From Cyclaneusma minus (Eukaryota; Ascomycota; Leotiomycetes; Marthamycetales; Marthamycetaceae): 64,000 bases of DNA. Each line of letters begins with the position of its first letter. Position 1 is the stretch's first letter. The position numbers were made by a program, and so were the translations under genes. Below are positions 42,204-54,900 of the stretch, piece after piece. The notes below the pieces were generated by a model. It ran no database searches, was not told the origin of the DNA, and worked only from the letters and a program-made list of their open reading frames with translations. The stretch is taken from positions 62,001-126,000 of the forward strand of contig JAKZHN010000026.1 in NCBI GenBank assembly GCA_037179335.1, in the 5' to 3' direction.

Positions 42204-43438
42204 ACATTACATTTAGTCGGCTTTCCTGTTATGTGCATTTATTAGACATGCCCTCTGTTCTCCTCGGCTTTTCGCTTGGGCGGAGAGAGGTGGAAGATGT
42301 TCCTCCCGAGAAAGCCAATATGATATCTCATATCACAGTTCTGACCATGTATCTCTAGGCTTGACTGAATCTCTTCTTGACTGGCAATCCTGGTAGCGCT
42401 TCTGCTTTCTGCAGATTTGCCCGAGCCGTTCAGCGCTCCCTGTGGTCCGAGTCTGAATCATCTCACCCAAAAGTGTACATCCTATGGTCAACGCTTATCA
42501 GATTGAACCACTTCGGCATATTTTTGCACAATTGTGAGATTGCACCTCGCCGGAAAGTCAATTGCGAACTTTCTCTTCTAGCTAATTTTCGTTCTCTGCT
42601 GCGGACGGCGACGACATTTGGCCCCGCTTGGACACATGAGTCTAGTTTGATCAAACCACAAAAAGCCTCCCTGGATTGGCAGTCCATGGTCGTCTTCTGG
42701 GCTGTATCGATCTTTCTTAGTGGTTGTTCTGGGAATCTGACACGTGCATCGCCACGTGCGTTGACACGCCGACCTATTATTACTGCCTCCTGGGCTCCAT
42801 CTCGACAATTACACTCCACAGACTCACAAACTTTTGTATCTGTCAGATACTCGCACCAAAGTACTGTCGGCCTGTCACCGTAGCAGAGGCACTTCCCATA
42901 TCCGCCGCGTACTGTTCCTTGCCCGAGGCTCATTACCTACTAGTCCGGAATCGGCCACTGCCAGAAGATCTGAGACGTTCATACGTCTACCACCGACCGA
43001 GGCCTTCTGAACCAAGGGTCCAGATACTCCTGTCTTCTTGCCGTATATCTCATCGTCTCACTTACGCCGCAAAGAATTCCAAGCTAGGAGTCCAGTTCAG
43101 TCGGCAGCACGCTTACCAACCAGCCGCAATCAGTTAAAGTCACGGGTTTTGGAATTGTGGCCTCGCGCACCTTTTCACATCCGTCACAGAAGTCTCAATC
43201 GTCTGCCATACACCAGAGACTGCCACAAGTTTTGCACAGCAGGACTTGAGCTCTTCACTGCCAGATATCCTCTTCTCTCAAAGCTCGACGGCCTTTGTAC
43301 ACACTCGACGCATAGTTCTGATCATCTGCACATATCGAATGCCGTTCAAGGCAACCACATCAACGCTTCATGCAATTCTTGACTACTCGAGGACACTATC
43401 AGAACACCAGCCTCTCTATACAAGATACTACCGCCAAT

Positions 43439-44747
43439 ATGGAGTTGTCTAACTTCAGCGAGAACATTCATCCGCAGTCTGAGATCCCTACTCTGCCCGA
43501 TGAGACGACGCTAGTCTATGTTGCCGAAGGAGCTGCCAATGTCGTCTTCAGAATGAGATTTCCTGTTCCTACTCCACCAGTCTCGGCCCTCGATGAGTAT
43601 TTTGACGATGAGAAGTCATTTGCTCCATCGGAAATCTCGCCGGACGCGAGCAGCATGACCTCGAGCGAGAGCCGGGAGGACGAGTCTAATCAGAACCCAA
43701 CTACCTTTGCCTGTAAGTTTCGCGCTGCTTTCGAAACAACACAGGCTTACTGTTTTTTAGACAAGCTCCTTCGTCTCCGCAAAGACCTCCCTCATACTCG
43801 ACCCGCCCCTGTCACCTATCAGAATTTCTGTGAATACATTCAGCCTCTGTTTCGCAAGGACGATATTGTTTCATATGAGCTAGTGAAGTTGCCAGCGGGT
43901 TTCACTCGGAAGGCCAATGATTACCTCGCCTCTATGCAATTCGATCCTCAAAGTCGTCGCCCCGCCCACCGTTTCGGTGTAGAACTGGCAGACGACAATT
44001 TCGGCTTGCTGATGACGGACATGACCTCCCGTATGTTGCTTTGCCCCCTTACTTCTCATGGCTCTTCTCGCAAAAGAGCGCAACTAACAATACCCAGTGG
44101 TACCCTCGGAACGCCTCATAGAATTCAAGCCTAAGTGGCTGGTTCAGTCTCCCTCGGCCCCCACACACTCCAAGCGCTGCCGTAGCTGCGCTCAGCGCGC
44201 TCGCAAGTCCGCCGCCCTCATCGCCAAAGGCCAGCTGCCCCTAGCCCCCTTTTGCCCCCTGGATCTCATCTCCGCCAACCCCGCCGACATCCGCCGCGCA
44301 GCCATCACACTAGGCATCGTTGGCACCACCACTCACCCCTCACCCGCCTCCCTCGCCTCTCCCAACCTACTCTCCGCCGCCGAAGAGCGCCTACTCGCGC
44401 GCTTCGCCGACTGGTCACAGTCCTCGCCGCTGCTCAAGCAGCTCAAGAACGCACAAAAGACGTTAGATCGCAAGGGCCCGGCGTTTGCAGACGAGAACGA
44501 CAGAGATTTCCTTGCTGCCATGACGCTCAGAGATGTGTCGTTGTTTCTGACTGTGCCGGAAGAGGATACGGGCGCTATTACGGCGAGGATTGGTGATTTG
44601 GATCTGAAGAATCCAGAAAAGGGGCAATATTGGCAGGAGACGGAGGAGGCGTTGTCGAGAGAGGGCTGGTATATGGGTGAGGAGGAGGAAAGGAAAAGAC
44701 AGCCGCTGGACTGCCACCTTTGCCCGCAATATTGGGAGGGAGTTTAG
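43439..44747 (+). CDS. IPK1: Inositol-pentakisphosphate 2-kinase Ipk1 (3 exons)
   Basis: Makes inositol hexakisphosphate (IP6) from IP5 with ATP; in yeast it acts in the nucleus and supports mRNA export. Exons are 43439-43712, 43761-44030 and 44098-44747, giving 397 residues. The ATP-binding N-lobe motif LVYVAEGAANVVFRMRF is near residue 25. The family signature EFKPKWLVQSPSAP followed by RCRSCAQRARKS is in exon 3, then MTLRDVSLFL. The C-terminus carries a CHLC pair. Intron 1 (48 nt) is a multiple of three and has no stop; intron 2 (67 nt, GTATGT to CCCAG) splits the CTG codon before VPSERLIEF. The insert of acidic and Ser-rich residues (about 50-90) is typical of variable fungal Ipk1. Confidence 0.9.
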
Positions 44748-45941
44748 AGTGGTTGGGTTGCGGTGGAGTTGGGCAACGGTGTGATGATGGTAGATAGCTT
44801 TGCAGACATTAGACAACAAACAAGTAATCTCTTGTGAGCCGGCTGTGTATATGGCACCTAATCCCTGTATTGAGAACCCTGTATGGTCGCCTGAGATCAG
44901 TGGGTGGAGGACCATATATACAAAATTGGCAGATGGATTTGCAACTTGGAATGACCCAGTGGCTCAAGTAGTAAGTCCTTAAAGTGGCATCTAACCCATG
45001 CATTCCAAGCCACACTCAGTTTGTCTGGTGGAAATCTGGCAGGGAGTCCCAATTCAACTACGGGTGCTAGATGTTTTGTCTTTTTGCCGATTTTTTGGAC
45101 CAAATTTTTCAGAATTTTCAAGGTCACGGGATGAGACTTGAAGCTCCAGCATCACGTGGCATACAGTTCAGAAATATTAAGATTCTGATATCTATCCTCG
45201 CTCATGTCTCGGGGCATCGCATCAAGTAGAGACCACAAAGACCGGCGAAGGTACGTACATAACCCTTTTCTATGCAAGTACCAGTAGCTTGCAAATTGCC
45301 AAGCCGGAGTTCATCCATCACGCGGTACCACTCGGGGTCCTGGTTGTGACACAGGGATCTTGGACCCCATCCATTGCAGGTTATAACAGATGGTAGTGCG
45401 AGCGAGCCCAGTAACAGGTCAGCCGCGCTTCGCAAGGTACTAGCAACGACCACTATTGTATCTGCCTAAAGGTGCGACGAAGAGGGACACATATGTAACA
45501 ACGTCCGCATTCGTCCCCATAGGGGAACAAGCTTTACAGGCCATGAAAAATGACAAGGACCGAGAAAATATCATTTCACACGAACGAGTATAGTATACCA
45601 CAAAACTAATTACTAAACATACACCATCAGAGGGGATATCGAGTTATTGACAAACAATTCCAAAAGAGTGCGCATCCCAAGAGTAAACCAGCCCAGCATA
45701 ACAGAAGAGAGAGGAAAAACCTGTATCAAGTTCAGTTCGCATCAAGTTTCGTTCCGGCCATAACCATTCTCCACTCTAATTAGACTCTGCAAAGACTCCA
45801 GGCAACCATTCATTATTGTTTCCTCCCGTCTCTTTCATGTCATAATCGATTTCTTACTTGTTCACCGAGCTTTACCCCTTTCCATCCCCCTCTCCAGTCC
45901 TAGTATCATAATATCCGTCTTCCTCTACCATCTCTCCCTTC
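44748..45941. other. Convergent intergenic region of 1.2 kb, no supported gene
   Basis: This lies between the Ipk1 stop (+) and the stop of the KDEL repeat protein (-). A minus-strand frame around 45.2-45.45 kb has no recognisable domain. The 3' part is A/T- and pyrimidine-rich. No RNA gene was seen. Confidence 0.5.
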
Positions 45942-48900
45942 TCACAACTCATCCTTCTTACTAACCACACTCTCCGTCGCCTTCGCCGCCATCTCACTAA
46001 CATTACTCGCTACACCTCCAGCGCCGTGTTCCATCTGCGCTGCAACATCAGCCAATTTCGCCCTCGCACTCTCCACCGCCGCCATCAATCGCCCTTGTGC
46101 GCTCTCAGCTGCGCCCTGCTTTTCACCCCAAATCATCGAGCTCGCGCTTGCCGCAGCACTCGCCGCGGCCTCTGCAACCTGACTAGTCACGCTCTCGTAT
46201 GTGCCCTGCTCCGTGCCATAAATGGCGTCAGAGATAGCCGCACTAGCTGAAGCCGCTGCCTCAGCAATGCTGCTCGATGCAGCTTCCGCATAGCCCGTGC
46301 TCGAGCCATAAATTTGCTCCGATGCAACAGATTGGACTGAGCTATATGCTGATGCTGCAGAGGACGTGGCTTGTTCGTAAGCCCCTTTCGAGGATCCGTA
46401 GATCTGGTTAGAGGCTGCGTCTACGGCTTCATTGACACGGTTTGACACGTCTTCGAGAATGGCTTCTAAAGTGGCAGGAGGCGTGAATACAGATCCCAAA
46501 GCAGAGGTCGCAGAAGCATACGCCTCGGATGCATAGCTGCTTGCAGATGAGACGGCTCCCGGTGCTCCTGTATAGTAAGCCGAGCTCAGTCGTGCGTAGA
46601 CGCTTTCCGTAAAGTCGGGTTCACGCCCCGCAACGAGTTCGCCGATTAGTGATTGCACGGCAGAGTATTGGGATACGGCTCCGTCTGTAGCTTGGGCTGC
46701 GTATTCGCCGGCTTGCGAATAGAGGGATGCATGCCAGGGAGTTGGCTCGCCGTAAATTTGTTCACTGGCGCGGGTGATGAGTTGCTCCCAGTTATCACTG
46801 GCCACGGAAGCTAAAGACTCAGTCCAGGGAGTCTCGCTGCCGTAGATGGCCGTAGAGGCTGCTGATGCTGCCGAGTCATATTTCTCCGATGCTGCGGAGA
46901 CAATGCTCTCCCCAGTGCCAGGCTGAGTCCCGTAAATCGCGACACTGGCGGCCGAGGATGCGGAAGCATACGAATCCGAAGCTGCAGCAACGGCAGCATC
47001 GTATTTGGACGAAGCAGCAGCTTTGAGGCTGTTGGTGGAAGCGGCTTTAGTCGGCGCCGCAGCAGTTGCTGAATCCAGCATGGCATTCAACCCAGACGAT
47101 GCAGATGCAACGGCTTCGGAGTACTGGCTTGACAAGGAAGACATTGCGCTCTCATAGGCGCCAGTCGATGTGCCCAAAATACTAGCGCTAGCCTGATTGT
47201 ATAGGCCCTCATAATAGCCAGTAGATGTAGGCATGATAGCCGATGACGCCGCGTTCACAAAACTCGAGTACCTGGCATGAGCCAAACCGAGACCAGCATA
47301 GTATTGCTGCTGCGCCTGCAATAAGTACTGCTGGGAAGCAGCAGTTGGAGTTGCACCAAAAGCACTCTTTGCATTTTCATATTGAGCTGATGCCAGACTC
47401 ATTCCTTCTGAAAGCTTGGATGAAGCAACCGAGGAAATGGATTCGAGCGCGCCCTGGGGAGTGCCATAATACGCAGAAGACGCAGCGGCTAGAGCTTGTG
47501 TATATTGACTGTCGGCGGCGCTCATCAAATCTGAATAGGTCTTCCCGGCGGCTGAAAGCAAAGATCCTTGCGCAGAAGTAGGCTCAGAGGACAGAGCACT
47601 CTGGGCGGCCGCGTATTGGGAAGAAGCATATGCCTGAGCGTTCGAATATCTCGAGCTGGCAGCAGCAAGTAAAGACTGCTGGGGCGACAAGGAAGTTCCG
47701 TAGACAGATGTAGAAACAGCTGACGCCGCAGAGTGGAGCCGAGAACTGGCTTCAGCTACATTGGAGGAATACGCGGATTCCAGAGAACTTATCATCTTCT
47801 CATGGATTGGCTTTGGCGTTCCAGAAATCTGAGCTGAGACCACCGAAAGAGCCTCAGAGTAATACTCAGAAGCCTGGGACATCGCAGCATCGTATATTGA
47901 AGTGGCGTGAGCGGCAATAGACTCGGTCACGGGAGCGGGCGTACCATAAATGGCAGCGCTTGCCGCAGAAACAGCAGCCGAGTATTTATCGGTAGCAACG
48001 CTCGACAGACTCTCGGCAGTTCCTTGTGGAGATCCATATAACGCAATTGAGGCGGCACTAAAGGCCTTCGAATATTGCTCAGCGGCCAGGCTGGTCAGGC
48101 TTTCAACATTCCCTTGCGTGCTAGTTGGCTTCAAAAGTGCTTCACTCATAGCTTTTGTGATGTCCGCAAACTTGTCACCGGCTTCACTAGCCATACTCTG
48201 AACCTTCTCCGAGTACGTAGAATCGTCATCTTCAATAATATCATCAAATACGATCTGCTTTGCCTCAACAAACTGAGCCATGGCGCCACCGAAAACCTTC
48301 TTTGAGGCTTGCTCGGAAGCTGAAGAGAGCGATGAGCTGGCGGTTTCGGAAGAGCTGGAAGCACTTTTGGACAGCTCGCTAGATGTGGATGAACCGACGG
48401 AGCTAGCAGAGCTGGATAAACTGGAAAGGCTCTTGGAAGCTTCTTCACTGCCGGATGACAAAGACGAGCTGACTGCATCGGATAGACTTGAGGCAACCGA
48501 ACTGGCTTGACTCAGGGGAGATGCACTTGAGGCAGCTGAGACAACTGATTCAAGGCTGCTAGATGCCTGCTCCACAATACCAGGCTTTTCACCCGCAATT
48601 GATGAAGAGGCTTTTGCTGAAAGGCTGCTTGCACTGTTGCTAGCGACTGAGAGAGCGCTCTCTATGGTACCTTGAGAGGTACCAATAACGGAACTGGAAG
48701 CTTGATCAGCGAGGCTGCTGGCAGATTCAGAAGCGACAGAGGCGATGCTTTCGATAGTACCCTGAGAAGTACCAATAACACTGCTCGAGGCAGCATCCAC
48801 AATACTAGAGACGCCATCTTTGGCCACGGAAGCTGCACTCTCGACAGATCCTTGGGGCGATCCCATGACCTTTGAGGAAAGATAAGAAGCAGCGCTGCTT

Positions 48901-50861
48901 CCGCTCGCACTGGCGTCCGCAATAGAAGCACTAGCCACAGAGGAAACCGATTCCATGGTGCCTTGCGAAGTACCAACAATAGCGTCCTTTGCATCGGCGG
49001 CCTTTTCCAGGACTTTTTGGCCTGCAACCGCAGCGGCAGCAGGCATAATCTTGGTCGTCCAATCGTCTGAAGTATCGTCGGCCTGGAGCTTCCAACGCCC
49101 TGTTTCCTTGAGTCGTGCCAACTCCTTCGCGGCATCCTCGGCAATAGCCATCGCTCTGCTCTCGATTTCTTCTGAAGCCTGGCGAGCCTTTGCTAATCCA
49201 GGATGGCCGGTAACAACCTCCCCGACCTCCTTCCGCCACTCATCAAACCTGCCCTTCAAGGAATGGTACTTCTGCCAGTCTTTGTGTGTTATACCGTCCG
49301 TCCAGGCCCACCTCATCCCTATTTCTTGGAGTCCAAGGTCTCGAATGTGGTCAATAATTTCAAAGGTGTCTTCGGCAGCCTTACTGACCAACGAATTGGT
49401 CTCATGATCATAGGTTTGTCTCCAGCTACGAACAGCTTGAGCTTTGTCTCTAATAGCTACTCCTGCCTTTCGTACGGCGCCGGCTATCTCATCGTCTCCA
49501 TGTTCTGGATCCTTATCGGCGGAGCCCTTAACGATGCTGATGATGGTGTTCTTCAGGCTACTGGTTTGCGATTTCACCGTCTCTTCGAGCTCGATGATTC
49601 GTGCCTCGCCGACACCTTGCGCCTGGCTCTCGATCAAACGGTCAGTTATTTCCTGAACGCGTTGATTTAATTCGTCAGACCCCTCATCGGCCGCTTTGGC
49701 AAATTTTTCCTGCCATGTCCTCAAGTCTTTGCTCACAACTTCCTTGGCATGAGCTCGCTTCTCCTTCTCCGTGGCCGGTAGATCAGCGGATGCGGAAGAT
49801 GCTGCAGCAGTCGTTGTAGCGGCTGCTGTAGAGCTCGTAGAGATGGCGCTTGTTGCAGTAGCATAAGCCTGGGCTACAGAAGACGAGATAGAGGAGTAGG
49901 CACTTGAAGCTGAAGAGACGGATGAAGTGCTGATCACATTAGCCGGGTCTACAAAGCAAGTGTTTAGGTCCACATACCTGTCAACGCTGTCGACAACTGA
50001 CTGCAACTTCTTGCCATCGCGGTATCTTCCGAGGCGTTCGCCAATTCGGACCAGCTGAGGCTCGACATTCTCGCCATATAATATTCTGAGTCTAGGCCAG
50101 ACAGTACGGCTGAAGAACACTGCTCCATTGCTGTAAACCCATTTCACGGTTGGAATGCCTGTGTTAAGAGCAAAATCATTGCCGACGGCGTAGACCTTCT
50201 GTGCATATGGCTGGACAGTGTGGTAGGTTGGAAGCAGGTTTGTATAGTATATACCAAGGAGTCGGTCTCGAGCCTCATTATAATATGGAGAAGAGGCGTC
50301 CGTAAGCTTGCTGACATGGGGAGCCAGCGTGGTCTCATAGTGCGCTTTTGCTTGCTCCCGAAGTTTCTGAACCTGGGGTTGCAGAGTCTTCTCCCATTTG
50401 GCTTGTCCATAAGCCTGAGCCTGTGCTACTCGCGGGGCACCGTATTTGGTGCCATAGACGACGGCCGGAGTGATGACGGTCTTGTTCAGGGTATCGTAAT
50501 AAGGCCGAGCAGCCTCGACATAAGGGCTGGCGTAGGCATGGTAGTAGGGCTCAATATGCGGTGCAACGACTGCTCGTGCTTGGAAATATGGTTTGCAGAT
50601 TTTGGGCGATGTATCAGAGAGGAGATCGGGGCTCGCAGGACATCGCAGAAGAATAGTAATTATCGAATACCAGGTGAGTAGCCTGGCGCTTGGTCAGCAC
50701 ATCTCACTGGTCAAGCAAGGCCGGGATGCATACCTAGTGATGATACTGAAAATGCTTCCTAGAAAGCTGGTCCTCGGTTTGGGAGTGGTCCTTGACCTTG
50801 ACTTGACGACATGGCCGTTGGTGGACGAGTCCACAGGCCGGCCATTTGTCTCCACGGCCAT
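45942..50861 (-). CDS. Giant Ala/Ser-rich repeat protein with N-terminal hydrophobic anchor and C-terminal KDEL (2 exons)
   Basis: Exons are 50861-50734 and 50682-45942. The 51-nt intron (GTATGC to GCCAG) splits an Arg codon, and exon 2 is open throughout, giving 1622 residues. The start is MAVETNGRPVDSSTNG. A hydrophobic stretch near residues 33-58 (SFLGSIFSIITR, LLTWYSIITILL) could be a signal anchor. A Tyr/Pro-rich helical region follows (HIEPYYHAYASPYVEAARPY; YGAPRVAQAQAYGQAKWEKT), then a charged coiled-coil part (EKEKRAHAKEVVSKDLRTWQ; VRSWRQTYDHETNSL). From about residue 600 on, the protein is built from 30- or 41-residue units beginning xIYGTPQGTxES. The last codons are AAG AAG GAT GAG TTG TGA, i.e. 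KKDEL. By topology it could be a luminally facing ER membrane protein. No enzymatic domain is seen, and the function is unknown. Confidence 0.85.
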
Positions 50862-51917
50862 GGCACACGGGTAGCAGGTATGGCGCGCAACAGCAGCTAC
50901 GGCCCTAGGATGGCAGAGATCAGTAGCAAGACCCAGTCGAGAGGTGGTGAGCGGGGTGTGAAGTGGGAGTGGCCTTTCTCTCAAAGACTCAGGCTGAGGG
51001 AGATGCGAGACGGGAGCTCTAACAAAGGTCCAACCTCAGCAATTGGAAGATCGACGGCCAGAACAGGGGCGCGATAGTAGTGATTCTCCAGTTGTCAGTT
51101 GCAAAATGGTTGCTTCCGTCTCACAAAAGATAAAAGGCCATTTACATGGGGACTGGCAGGTACACGCGAACCGCTCCAGCTCCAAGCTTGCTGCGATCCG
51201 CCCCAGACGTCATTGAACATTCAATTGAGCCCCGACAGTGAAAGACCTGCTTCCCGTCACCTGCAAATCGTAGAATGCTCAACAAAGGCAGTTCTAAACG
51301 GCCAAGGACTCGCATTACCCAGATCGGGTATGTTGCATTAGTAGGGTGACAGCTGCAGCCTGCTCTTGAATTTGAACTCTGAATTTGAACATCTGAATTG
51401 GCTGACCTAATAATTGAAGCTGCAAGTGCTGCCAATTAAATATGTTCAATGCCACAGGGCTGAGCTTTGCTAAGGATATTCACGTTTGGTGCTTGAAGCG
51501 ACGAGCAACTCTTAAGGCAGGCCGCAGCCACACGTGAGGCTACTCTCGGTCCTTTCGAGGCTGTGCTCTCAACCCTCTTTACAAGACGCTTGACGCTTCT
51601 CGAGTCTTGCATCAATTACAATTCTCTGAACACCCTTCGTCCATCGCCGTGCATTATCCGACAGCAGCATAGACACCACGCCCTTGCCGAAGATCCTCAC
51701 TGTCGCAGCGACGCATCGACGCCTCCACGCTCAATACCGGTCGCTGGCTGGCAACTGCCTCTGCCCAAATGCTACCAGGACCTTCGTGAACCGCCTCTTC
51801 CGGCTTTTCCTCCCCGTTTTTACGACTTGCGCCTTTGCAGACCTTCCGAGTCGCTGTGCGGTTCAACCAGGCATCCAGCCTTGGAACCCACTGCATTTGA
51901 CTGCCCCAGCGCATCTC
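50862..51917. promoter_or_regulatory. Divergent promoter region between the KDEL repeat protein and Doa10
   Basis: About 1.06 kb. It contains a short duplication GAATTTGAA(C) near 51367-51390 (TGAATTTGAACTCTGAATTTGAACATCTGAAT pattern, unit about 14 bp), a CACACGTGAGG element near 51530, and a C/T-rich tract toward Doa10. Individual factor sites are not assigned. Confidence 0.5.
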
Positions 51918-54900
51918 ATGATGGACTCCGCGCACGAAGAACCCGATATCATGAACGATCCCCGATATGACGCCAACACCGGCGAGGATGGCGGCAATGA
52001 GGTGGAGCTCTGCAGAATATGTAGAGGGGAGGCAACCGAGACAGAACAGCTCTTCTACCCCTGCAAATGCAGTGGTAGCATCAAGTTCGTCCACCAGGAT
52101 TGCCTGATGGAGTGGCTCTCTCATTCCCAAAAGAAGCACTGCGAGCTGTGCAAAACGCCCTTCCGCTTCACCAAGCTGTACTCGCCCAATATGCCTCAGA
52201 GCCTGCCAAACCATATCTTCCTCCGCCATTTGGTAATACACATAGGGAAGAATATGACTACGTGGCTGCGCTTCTGCCTCGTGGTCACTGTCTGGCTAGG
52301 CTGGCTTCCTTGGACTATGCGGCAAGTGTGGGGTTTTCTCTTCTGGTTTGGGGACGGCGGATGGGTGGCAAATCACAGCTCCCTGATGACGGCTCCAAAT
52401 TCATCTACACTGCATGCTCTGGCTTCAACAACACTTCACCTGGAGAATCTGACTGCCAACGGTACATCGCCAGTGTCGCCTCTGCTTGCGACACCAACCA
52501 GCTCTGCCGCCGTTGGAACACTCCTTGATGGGCTGCCAAGTTTCCTGAGGACGTATTCCCCGACGCTCAATTTCACCGATAAAGGTCCGCTCACCGGCAT
52601 TCTGAAGGCTGTGATGTATGGGCTCGGTCTCCCAATATTGCCTGATGGGAGCTTTGAGAACATAACTGCAGCGCACCTTTCCGAGAATCACACGGTTTCA
52701 TTTCGACCGTCTTCTCTCCTGAGCGACGTCGCATTTTTGAAAACCCTCACCCGCCATCCGGGTCTCAATCGGATCATAATTGCAACTCTAGAAGGCCAAA
52801 TAATTACTGTGCTGGTCGTCGTTTGCTTCATACTCGTTTTCCTCATCCGAGAATGGGTCGTGCAACAACAGCCTGGCATTAACATGGGTAATGCATTCAA
52901 CGAGGAAGTTATACGTGTCGCTGTACCGAGAGAACGCAATGCCGGTGGGAGAATCATAGAGCATGATCCTCCAGGAAATGCCGACCCCTTATTTGAGAGA
53001 GCCCCTGAGCGAGAACCAGCTCGTTTAGGCGAGGCAGCTATTCGACTGGCTGACGAGGCTCGTAATGCTGAACCCGCACGTGTTGGAGATCGACCTATCG
53101 CGCAACCCCGTCGCCGTAATGTAGCGCGAGTAGGTCAGCCAGAAGACGGCCAAGTGAATGCACTCCGTTTAGGGGCTGCAGCGCAAGATGCGTTCGGTGG
53201 CCCTGCTGACCAGGGTCGGTCGCAAACCTCGCGACCTGGGATGCCTAATCGCGATGCTTTGTCACCAGCTGTTGAGATCCAGAGACAGCTGACAGACTCC
53301 CCTCATTCACCCGATGAAGTTCAGGTCACGCAGTTCAAGGAGTTTCTGACAATCTGGCGACGAGCAGATGGAAACCCGGACGAGGTCTTGAGAATCATTG
53401 AAAGTGAGGATTTACACGACAAGCTACTCTACTGGGTCAGGGCAATGAAGTTGTTGAAGGATGCAAATGCAGCAGTAGGAGGGTCAGCGGTAGAATCTCG
53501 CCATCTTTCTACAGGAGGCGACACAGTGAACGATGTTGGAGACATCGAAGCTTCGCTCGAGGCCATAGTCGCAAAGGTCCGTGCCCAGGGGGCATCTCCA
53601 GCACGTGACGACCAACCTTCTGCTGCAGATTCTGGCAAAGACAGCAGCACGAGTAGCGAGAGTTGGGAGGAGATATCAGCTCCAGGTAGCTCTCAGAAGT
53701 CTCGTAAAAGGCGGGAGAACTCCTCTGAAATAGTGGATCCAGGCACCCCTCCAAGCAATACCAGGGAATCTAAAGGCAAAGAAAGAGCAACGGATGACGT
53801 TACGGAGCCGCTATTTGATTCGTCGAGCAATTCTCTCCCGGGCTTTCCCTTGCCTGTTTCTTCTGAGCATGCCCAAGCGATGTTCTCGGACAGTCGATCC
53901 TTTGCCTCGAGTACCCAATTCGGTCGTCCTCGAGCCATCTCCGATGGACCAGCGTTGAAAGAAGCTATATCACCTCTCGGCCATGGTAATTGGTCTTTCT
54001 CCAATATCATCTCGGAGAAGGAGGCGGAAAATTCACGTGAAGAGTCCGCTGATGATGTGGATGATTGGAAGCAGACACAAGCTCGCCGTGTTGAAGAAGC
54101 CGTTAGGAAAGGAAGAGAAGCTCAAAGTCTAAGAAGGCACCAGGCCTCCTCGCCTGTAGGAGACAGTTCTGCGGAACCAGAAAACAACATTGAAAGTGCT
54201 GGCGACAGAGGAACCACGACTCCGCTTGCTTCGGGCCTGCCTCCAACGCCCGCCCATGAATTAGCTGTGTGGGATGAGGATGACGAGGACATGGCTCATA
54301 CGGATGCCTCGGGCGAGTTTGAAGATTCCGACAATGAGTCAGAACCGGAAGAGCCTCAAGTCGAAAATGACGCCCCTGCTCCAGATACCGCAGTGCCAGC
54401 TGTACAACGTCGTAATGATCCGCAAGGTCCCCTTGGCCGGATTGCGGACTGGCTTTGGGGCGACATAGGCAATGGACGCGATGCAGATCAACAAGCGGGT
54501 AATGACGAGCACATCGTCCACGACATTGCTGCAGAAGCCCCGTTTGTTCCAGTAGCTCAACCTGATCCCCTCAGAGACCAGCCCGAGCAGGATCGAGAAG
54601 TTGTGGCTGCCGCTTTTGCAGCTGGTCTAGACCCCAATGACCCTGATGCCATTGAAGACGCAGAGGACTTTGAAGGCATCATGGAGTTGGTTGGCATGCG
54701 TGGCCCCATCACTGGACTAGTGCAAAACGGCATGTTCAGTGCTGTTCTCATCTCACTCACAGTTGCCTGCGGAGTGTGGATACCTTACAACATCGGACGG
54801 GCCATGCTTTTGATTATTGCAAATCCAATACCAACCATCAAGGTGCCCCTGAGATTTATTTTCAGTTGCGCAGCCTTGGTACAGGACATAAGCCTGGTCC

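Larger units (their letters stand above)
41240..43438. promoter_or_regulatory. Divergent intergenic region of 2.2 kb between Mdm34 and Ipk1
   Basis: Unusually long for this window. It contains two 7-bp tandem triplicates: CAGGCAT units around 41677-41698 and CAATACC units at 42183-42203. Several short upstream frames precede Ipk1, including one whose frame runs from 43370 into the Ipk1 ATG. CACGTG-related sequences (GACACGTGCAT, CCACGTGCG) lie near 42740-42755. No separate gene is supported. Confidence 0.5.

Noticed and set aside
42377..43137. Frames upstream of Ipk1 as a separate gene
   Set aside because: They are short and overlapping, with TTG/ATG starts and no domain; more likely leader or intergenic sequence.
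45202..45453. Minus-strand 83-codon frame between Ipk1 and the KDEL protein
   Set aside because: It resembles no family clearly and has no splice continuation; not supported.
51654..52241. Minus-strand frame over the Doa10 start
   Set aside because: It is antisense to the RING-CH domain and has no independent evidence.
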